This document shows positions 59,196 to 64,000 of a stretch of 64,000 bases of DNA, one piece after another. Location: positions 1-64,000 of the forward strand of contig CAWEBQ010000002.1 in the NCBI GenBank assembly GCA_963807385.1, in the 5' to 3' direction. The notes beneath the pieces are model-generated. The model saw nothing but the letters and a program-made list of their open reading frames with translations, did no database searches and was not told where the DNA came from. Position numbers and translations under genes: made by a program. Within the stretch, counting starts at the first letter, position 1; every line of letters starts with the position of its first letter. The stretch is from JBDTSW01 sp963807385. Lineage in GTDB: Bacteria > Actinomycetota > Thermoleophilia > Solirubrobacterales > 70-9.

Positions 59196-59833
59196 GGCTC
59201 CCGCCGGACCAGTACCTGGGCGCCGTCGCGCTCGGCAGGCTCGACGTCGTCGAGCGTGGAGAACGACCAGTTCCAGCGAACCTGCCGGAGGTCGGCCAGC
59301 GCCCCGCTGCCTGAGATGCGAGCCGGGAGCCCCGGGGCCAAAAAGCGGCCGAAATCAAAGCCGTCCCCGATCATCACGGCAACCAGCTCCTGCTGGCGGC
59401 GCAGGCGGTCGAGGTCGGGCCGGCGCGCGACGGGCATGTCCGGGTGCCGGGTGCGGGCTCCGACCCAGGCGTGCACGCGCTCCCCCGCAAGCGTCTCGAC
59501 CGGGGGCTCGAATCGAACCCATCCGCCCCCGTAGCGGAATTCCATCGGTTCGCGGACCGGGACGGTGATGGAGGTGTCTCCCAGGGCCTCTCCAATGCCG
59601 TCGGGGCGGAGGCAGAGGCTGTTGGTGGCGACGATTCCGTGATCGCTCAGCGCCTCGATGATCCCGTCGTGGCCGCCGAGCGCGTAGGCCTTGTTGATGC
59701 GCCGGCCGAGCCCGTCACACCACAGGTCCCGCGGAACCCAGCGAAGCGAACGCCGGGCCGGGTCGGCTACGACGATGACGTCGGTGTTGTTCCCCCACGA
59801 GGGTCCGTCCATCACAGCCACGACGGTCGCCAT
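59192..59833 (-). CDS. minimal LytR-CpsA-Psr (LCP)-like protein
   Basis: A 213-residue protein matching the LCP phosphotransferase core: NNTDVIVVADPARRSLRWVP with RDLW, then RINKAYALGGHDGIIEALS, and the end motif LAGERVHAWVGARTRHPDMP with RLRRQQELVAVM. LCP enzymes attach glycopolymers to peptidoglycan and normally have an N-terminal membrane helix. Here the protein starts at the core and has no helix or signal, so cytoplasmic location is predicted or the start is wrong. Function as an LCP ligase is therefore doubtful. Confidence 0.65.
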   Translation of the reverse strand: MATVVAVMDGPSWGNNTDVIVVADPARRSLRWVPRDLWCDGLGRRINKAYALGGHDGIIEALSDHGIVATNSLCLRPDGIGEALGDTSITVPVREPMEFRYGGGWVRFEPPVETLAGERVHAWVGARTRHPDMPVARRPDLDRLRRQQELVAVMIGDGFDFGRFLAPGLPARISGSGALADLRQVRWNWSFSTLDDVEPAERDGAQVLVRREP

Positions 59834-59857
59834 GGTTGGTGGTGCCAGGTGGTCGGC

Positions 59858-60358
59858 CTAGGTCTCGAACCGCGCGACGTCGACGCCGTTCGGGAACTTG
59901 CCGTCGCGGTCCTCGCCCAACCAGCGGAGAGAGATCCGGGCCGAGGAACGCCCGTCGAGATCGGCCACGCCCTGCGGAATGAGCGGGACCGCGACGTTGG
60001 CGACCCGGGGGCCGGTGAAGTTCCGAGAGGTACCGCCCAGGTAGGTGTAGGGGATGCCGTTCTTGAGCCGGTAGGCCCGCAGTCCCAGCGGCCGCAGCTC
60101 GGCGTCCTCGTCGGCCTTCACCCTGACGATCAGGCGGCCCTGGTTGACGACCCGGTTGAGGCGCTCGACGACGAGCTTGACCGAGGTATCGGGGTAGTGG
60201 TCGCTGTCCGCCTGGGCGGCGGCCCGCTCGGGCTTGAGGACGTGCGCGTAGGAGACCGCCGCGCCCATCGAAACGCCGGTCGCGACGAGCCTGCGGATGA
60301 GGGTGCGACGGCTGATCCGCCCCTCCAGGTACGCGCCGACCAACTCCCCATCAGACAT
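59858..60358 (-). CDS. Tat-type secreted hypothetical protein
   Basis: A 166-residue protein with a twin-arginine signal (RISRRTLIRRLVATGVSMGA) and a beta-rich mature part (RLIVRVKADEDAELRPLGLR, RNFTGPRVANVAVPLIP). Tat export suggests folding or cofactor binding before secretion. No family recognised. ATG 60358 is supported by TAGGGT 8 nt upstream. Confidence 0.68.
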   Translation of the reverse strand: MSDGELVGAYLEGRISRRTLIRRLVATGVSMGAAVSYAHVLKPERAAAQADSDHYPDTSVKLVVERLNRVVNQGRLIVRVKADEDAELRPLGLRAYRLKNGIPYTYLGGTSRNFTGPRVANVAVPLIPQGVADLDGRSSARISLRWLGEDRDGKFPNGVDVARFET

Positions 60359-60366
60359 GCGCGCTT

Positions 60367-60372
60367 ACCCTA
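60367..60372 (-). promoter_or_regulatory. -10 hexamer TAGGGT, leaderless start of 60358
   Basis: Minus-strand TAGGGT then 8 nt then ATG 60358. Confidence 0.55.
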
Positions 60373-60397
60373 CCCCTTCGGTCTCGCAGCGTCAAAC

Positions 60398-61306
60398 CTA
60401 CGGTGTGGGGTCCGGGCAGCCCGCGCCCGTGAATCTCGCCTTGCGCCCGGCGGGATCGATCATTACCGCGCGACGCCGCTCGTTGTTTGCCGTCGTGGCC
60501 TCCTCGATCTCCGACGCGCCGCCTGCTGGGTTAGCGATGGATACGAGGCAGTACGTGCCGGCCGGAACGCCGGTGATGTCGAGTCGCTGGCCCGCGAGCG
60601 AGTAGCCGTAGGTATCGGCCCAGCCGGCAGAGAGGCCCATCGCCCCGGGCCCGTCCTCAGGGTTGCCGAAACCACAGCCCAGGCCGGTCGATGTGTTCTC
60701 CGGGTACACGCCCGCGCTCGGCGAGCCGGGGATCCCTGGGTACTTGCGATCGGCGTCGAGAATGCAGAAGCCGACCTTCCGCGAGGGACCCGCCACGGGG
60801 TCCCCGGTGGCGACGTCGTCGAGCCGGTACTGCGAGAAGTCCTGGAAGTGCCAGTGGTCGTGGGCCTGGTGATACTCGAAGCAGCCGACCTTCGGCGTCT
60901 CGGAGACCTGGTCGAGCGCTCGGTTGAAGCTGCCGTTCCCGTCGGTGTCCTCGAAGATCGTCTGGTTGGCGTCGCGGTCGGCGCCGACGGGCTGTGGATA
61001 CTCGCCCACCGTGCAGTCGGTGTTCCCGCCGGGCCCGCCGCTCGAGGACGCGCCGGTCGCGTAGAGCTCGAGGGGGCCGCTGCCCTTGTTGGCGATCCTG
61101 TTCGAGATCCTCAGGGTTACGACGGAGCCGTCCCCCTTGGCCTTCAGTTTGAGGGGGTCGGGGCCTGCGGCCACCGTTCGAAGGTCGGGCATCAGCGGCG
61201 CGGCGGGATCGCCTGCCTGCACAGTTCCCGCGAGGGCGATCGACAGCCCGGCCGCGGTCACCACCCCCGAGGCGAGCCAGATGCGAATGCGGGCGCCTGC
61301 TTCCAT
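60398..61306 (-). CDS. secreted lysyl-oxidase-like protein
   Basis: A 302-residue protein with a signal peptide (IWLASGVVTAAGLSIALAG). The copper-binding segment of lysyl oxidases is recognisable as VGCFEYHQAHDHWHFQDFSQ near residue 145, with three His in the HxHWH pattern. An Asp-rich calcium-like loop (EDTDGNGSFNRALD) and several Cys precede or follow it. The C-terminus is beta-rich (DITGVPAGTYCLVSIANPAG). It may oxidise lysine in extracellular proteins; activity is inference. Confidence 0.72.
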   Translation of the reverse strand: MEAGARIRIWLASGVVTAAGLSIALAGTVQAGDPAAPLMPDLRTVAAGPDPLKLKAKGDGSVVTLRISNRIANKGSGPLELYATGASSSGGPGGNTDCTVGEYPQPVGADRDANQTIFEDTDGNGSFNRALDQVSETPKVGCFEYHQAHDHWHFQDFSQYRLDDVATGDPVAGPSRKVGFCILDADRKYPGIPGSPSAGVYPENTSTGLGCGFGNPEDGPGAMGLSAGWADTYGYSLAGQRLDITGVPAGTYCLVSIANPAGGASEIEEATTANNERRRAVMIDPAGRKARFTGAGCPDPTP

Positions 61307-61342
61307 GCTCCAGTCCCTGCGGCGAGAGTAGCAGCGGCGGAC

Positions 61343-61348
61343 TACGCT
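61343..61348 (+). promoter_or_regulatory. -10 hexamer TACGCT, leaderless start of 61358
   Basis: TACGCT then 9 nt then TTG 61358. Confidence 0.55.
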
Positions 61349-61357
61349 CGGGCCGAG

Positions 61358-61888
61358 TTGGCTCATCCACCGCCCCCGATCGAACGTCATCCGACGCCCA
61401 ACTTCGCCCGCGGGCGGGGCGGCGAGCGCCCCGGCGGGATCGTCGTCCACACCACCGTTGGATCCTGGGACAGCGCCCTCGACTGGTTCGGGCAAAAGGA
61501 CAGCGGGGTGAGCCCGCACTACCTCGTCGGGCTCGACGGCCGAATCGCCGGCCTGGTCGACGAGCGGGACACCGCCCGGCACGCCGGCAGGGTGCTGCGG
61601 CCGACGACGCCGCTGGTGGCTGCGGCCGGGCCGAACCCCAACCTGATCACGGTGGGCATCGAGTTCGAGGACGCCGGCAAGCCGCTCGACGTCCGCCGGC
61701 CCGCGGCGCAGTACGCGAGCGGGGCGAGGTTGATCGCCGCCGTAGCCGAGCGATGGGATATCCCGCTCGACCGGGATCACGTCGTAGGCCATCGCGAGGT
61801 GTTCGCGGCGAAGGAGTGCCCGGGGAACCTGGACGTCGGGAGGCTGATCCGGGAGGCGGCGGCCTTCAGAGACATCCGGCACGTCTAA
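61358..61888 (+). CDS. N-acetylmuramoyl-L-alanine amidase (Amidase_2)
   Basis: A 176-residue amidase of the PGRP-like fold. Zinc ligand candidates are the His in IVVHTTVGSWDSA near residue 33, the later His in VVGHREVFAAKECPG, and the Cys of the same motif. VSPHYLVGLDGRIAGLVDE and NLITVGIEFEDAG complete the family pattern. No signal peptide is seen, so it is a cytoplasmic recycling or phage-like amidase unless the start is further upstream. TTG 61358 is used because of the leaderless promoter. Confidence 0.82.
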   Translation: MAHPPPPIERHPTPNFARGRGGERPGGIVVHTTVGSWDSALDWFGQKDSGVSPHYLVGLDGRIAGLVDERDTARHAGRVLRPTTPLVAAAGPNPNLITVGIEFEDAGKPLDVRRPAAQYASGARLIAAVAERWDIPLDRDHVVGHREVFAAKECPGNLDVGRLIREAAAFRDIRHV

Positions 61889-61891
61889 CGC

Positions 61892-61897
61892 TAGCTT
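61892..61897 (+). promoter_or_regulatory. -10 hexamer TAGCTT, leaderless start of 61908
   Basis: TAGCTT then 10 nt then ATG 61908. Confidence 0.5.
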
Positions 61898-61907
61898 GCG
61901 GCCTCCG

Positions 61908-64000
61908 ATGTCAGGCAAGGTCACCGTCCTCGTCCCGGCCCGCAACGCGGCCCAGGACATCCCGGGTCTTCTGGAATCCGCTGCGCTCGTCGGCGAGCGC
62001 GTGATCGCGCTCGACGACGGCTCCACCGACGAGACCGCCCGGCTGTTGGAGGCGAGTCCGCTCGTCGAGCGCGTCCTGCGAAACCCCCGCCGGGAGACCT
62101 ACGCCGGCTGGGACGACGCCACCAACCGCCAGCGCCTGCTCGACGCCGCGACCGAGTCCGGCCCCTGCTGGGTGCTGTTCCTCGACGCCGACGAGCGCCT
62201 GGACCCCGACGATGCGCAGGCGCTGCGGGAGTTCGTTGGGGGCGACGCGCTCCCGGGGCTCGCCTACGGCCTTCAGATGTACCGGGCGTGGGAGGATCGG
62301 GTGGCACCGGACCCCAGCTACGTCTATCGCCTCTTTTTCGCGGTGGGAGCGGAGAAGCTCTCGGAGCAGGCTTTGCACTTCAACCCGGTTCCCCGGGGCC
62401 TTCCCCGGTCGGCCTGGGTGCGTACGACGATCCGCGCGCGCCACCTCGAGTCAGAGGACCGCCTGACGCGGCGGCGGCGCAAGTACGAGGAGGCAGACCC
62501 GGATGGCAGCTGGGACGGAGGACGGACGCCGCTCGATGGCCCGGATGTCCTGGTCGAGTGGGAGCCGAGGCCGCGCGGGCTCGCGGTGCTGGCGGTCGGC
62601 GCCGAGGGCGAGCGGGCCTCGATGCCTACCGCCGAGTCACGAGGGATCACCGTCCTCGTCCCGGCCCGCAACGCGGCCCAGGACATCCCGGGTCTTCTGG
62701 AATCCGCTGCGCTCGTCGGCGAGCGCGTGATCGCGCTCGACGACGGCTCCACCGACGAGACCGCCCGGCTGTTGGAGGCGAGTCCGCTCGTCGAGCGCGT
62801 CCTGCGAAACCCCCGCCGGGAGACCTACGCCGGCTGGGACGACGCCGCCAACCGCCAGCGCCTGCTCGACGCCGCGACCGAGTCCGGCCCCTGCTGGGTG
62901 CTGTTCCTCGACGCCGACGAGCGCCTGGACCCCGACGATGCGCAGGCGCTGCGGGAGTTCGCGCCGCGCGCCGCGGACGCTTCCGGCGCCTATGGCTTCC
63001 GGGTGTTCCGGATGATCGCCGACACATCGCGGTTCGATCGTGCGGAGCTTTGGGTGTACCGCCTGTTCGAGGCCATGCCAGGCGCGAGTCTGCCGACGGC
63101 TCGCCTGCACTTCGTGCCCGTGCCGGAGGAGATCCCGCGTGAGCGCTGGCGGAAGACCACGATCCGGATTCAACACCTCTCGAGCATCACGCCCCAGCGC
63201 CGCCAGGCGAGGCTCGCCAAGTACCGCCAGGCCGACCCGGATCGCCGCTGGCAGCGCGACTACAGCTCGTTGGTGGAGGTCGGGCCGCCGCGCGCATGGG
63301 TGCCCCGGCCACCAGGGATGCCGGTGCTGGCGGATCCGCTCGAGCACGGGGTCGGATCGGAGCTGGACCTCGCCGAACTCGACCCCAGCGCGCCGCTTCT
63401 GTCCGCGATCGTCATCTCGCGCGACAACGCCGCGACGATCGAGCGAACCGTCCGTGCCGTCGTGGCCCAGGAGTGTCCGGAGCCGTTCGAGGTGATCGTG
63501 GCCGCCAGTGGCAGCGACGGCACGGCCGACATCGCCCGCCGCAGCTTTCCCGGTGTGACGGTCATCGACGTGGCCGAGCCAGGCCTGCCCGGGGCGGCGC
63601 GGAACGCAGGCCTGGCGGTTGCGCGGGGCGACTACGTCTCCTTCCCCGGCTCCCATGTCGAGCTTCCTCCCGGAAGCCTCGCGGCGCGGATGACCGCACA
63701 CGACAGGGGCTACACGATGGTCACCGGCTCGGTGGTGAACGGGACGCACACGCGCTCCGGCTGGGCGGCCTACTTCCTAGATCACTCGGGATCGCTCCCG
63801 GGGCGTCCGTCGGGCGAGCTGGACGCGACACCCGCTCACTGCTCCTACACGCGCGAGGCGCTGCTCGAGGTGGGCGGTTTCCCGGAGGACATGCGGGCGG
63901 GAGAGGACACCGTCGTCAACGGTGAGCTCTGGCGCCGGGGGCACACCGCGTACCGAGACAGCGCGATCGTGCTCACGCACCGGAACCGCAGCCGCAGGCC
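61908..64000 (+). CDS. three-module GT2 glycosyltransferase, 3' partial
   Basis: An open frame of 697 codons that runs off the window. Modules 1 and 2 (residues about 5-245 and 247-490) are homologous GT2 domains of the WaaE/SunS-like type: ITVLVPARNAAQDIPGLLES, VIALDDGSTDETARLLEAS, WVLFLDADERLDPDDAQALR. Module 3 (from about 500) is a different GT2: SAIVISRDNAATIERTVRAV, PGLPGAARNAGLAVARGDYV, VGGFPEDMRAGEDTVVNGEL. Modules 1 and 2 share a 315-bp tract with one mismatch. Such multi-module enzymes build oligosaccharides in successive steps. Confidence 0.8.
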   Translation, partial: MSGKVTVLVPARNAAQDIPGLLESAALVGERVIALDDGSTDETARLLEASPLVERVLRNPRRETYAGWDDATNRQRLLDAATESGPCWVLFLDADERLDPDDAQALREFVGGDALPGLAYGLQMYRAWEDRVAPDPSYVYRLFFAVGAEKLSEQALHFNPVPRGLPRSAWVRTTIRARHLESEDRLTRRRRKYEEADPDGSWDGGRTPLDGPDVLVEWEPRPRGLAVLAVGAEGERASMPTAESRGITVLVPARNAAQDIPGLLESAALVGERVIALDDGSTDETARLLEASPLVERVLRNPRRETYAGWDDAANRQRLLDAATESGPCWVLFLDADERLDPDDAQALREFAPRAADASGAYGFRVFRMIADTSRFDRAELWVYRLFEAMPGASLPTARLHFVPVPEEIPRERWRKTTIRIQHLSSITPQRRQARLAKYRQADPDRRWQRDYSSLVEVGPPRAWVPRPPGMPVLADPLEHGVGSELDLAELDPSAPLLSAIVISRDNAATIERTVRAVVAQECPEPFEVIVAASGSDGTADIARRSFPGVTVIDVAEPGLPGAARNAGLAVARGDYVSFPGSHVELPPGSLAARMTAHDRGYTMVTGSVVNGTHTRSGWAAYFLDHSGSLPGRPSGELDATPAHCSYTREALLEVGGFPEDMRAGEDTVVNGELWRRGHTAYRDSAIVLTHRNRSRR
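61921..62235 (+). repeat. 315-bp direct repeat, copy 1 (GT2 module 1)
   Basis: Identical to 62647-62961 except one base (A at 62121, G at 62847). The offset is 726 bp, an exact multiple of three, so the duplication is in frame. Confidence 0.9.
62647..62961 (+). repeat. 315-bp direct repeat, copy 2 (GT2 module 2)
   Basis: The second copy of the tract at 61921-62235, with a single Thr-to-Ala change. Confidence 0.9.

Noticed and set aside
1..64000. tRNA, rRNA or CRISPR loci
   Set aside because: Intergenic regions are short and contain no cloverleaf-like segments, rRNA motifs or regularly spaced direct repeats.

Overview
This 64 kb window is high-GC chromosomal DNA from an actinobacterium, most likely class Thermoleophilia (Solirubrobacterales/Gaiellales-like). 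Three things point there: the gene order rplM-rpsI-glmM ... glmS-acpS-nnrDE-alr, a secreted protein at 46997-47494 of a short N-terminal-hydrophobic family that I associate with that class, and widespread leaderless starts. At least eighteen genes have a TANNNT -10 hexamer 6-11 nt before an ATG/GTG/TTG with no Shine-Dalgarno. No rRNA, tRNA or CRISPR array was seen.

Layout. 1-8.5 kb: surface polysaccharide genes (GT8, two methyltransferases, two GT-C membrane glycosyltransferases, a polyprenyl-phosphate GT2, a flavin oxidoreductase, a methyltransferase stub). Several carry single-base frameshifts. 8.6-11.7 kb: guaB3-guaA, preceded by a leader with an intrinsic terminator inside a possible leaderless leader ORF. 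11.7-16.0 kb: a second, mostly broken glycan block (GT4, GT2, flippase) and an M23 peptidase. 16.0-32.3 kb: housekeeping genes (rplM, rpsI with a very long acidic extension, glmM, glmS, acpS, nnrDE, alr, CCA transferase, HIT, enoyl-CoA hydratase, infA). A formaldehyde-to-CO2 cassette (class III ADH, MBL hydrolase, NAD formate dehydrogenase) is inserted among them. 32.3-40.8 kb: rmlC, an AbiEi_4/DUF559 gene, a GH63-like hydrolase, a DrrABC-type ABC exporter, small secreted proteins and a GT4.

40.8-55.8 kb is the respiratory region. A normal coxB-coxA-(UspA-like)-coxC operon is split at the 3' end of coxC by a ~3.4 kb decayed integrative element. The element is bounded by a 24-bp direct repeat (attL/attR) with arm-type repeats just inside. 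Beyond it lie the displaced small cox gene, a second AbiEi_4/DUF559 gene, a diheme cytochrome c, a CBS protein, and an oppositely oriented operon: subunit II-like, subunit I-like, ctaA, ctaB and two tiny membrane proteins. The subunit I-like protein keeps the fold signatures of a heme-copper oxidase but has lost all six metal-ligand histidines, and its partner has lost both CuA cysteines. This apparently cofactor-free oxidase pair, co-expressed with heme A biosynthesis, is the most striking feature of the window.

55.8-64 kb: PAP2 phosphatase, LPG-synthase-type membrane protein, thioredoxin reductase, a minimal LCP protein, a Tat-type secreted protein, a lysyl-oxidase-like protein, an amidase, and a three-module GT2 protein with a 315-bp near-perfect internal duplication that runs off the window end.

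All assignments are from reading motifs; no database search was possible. Frameshifts may be real decay or assembly indels.
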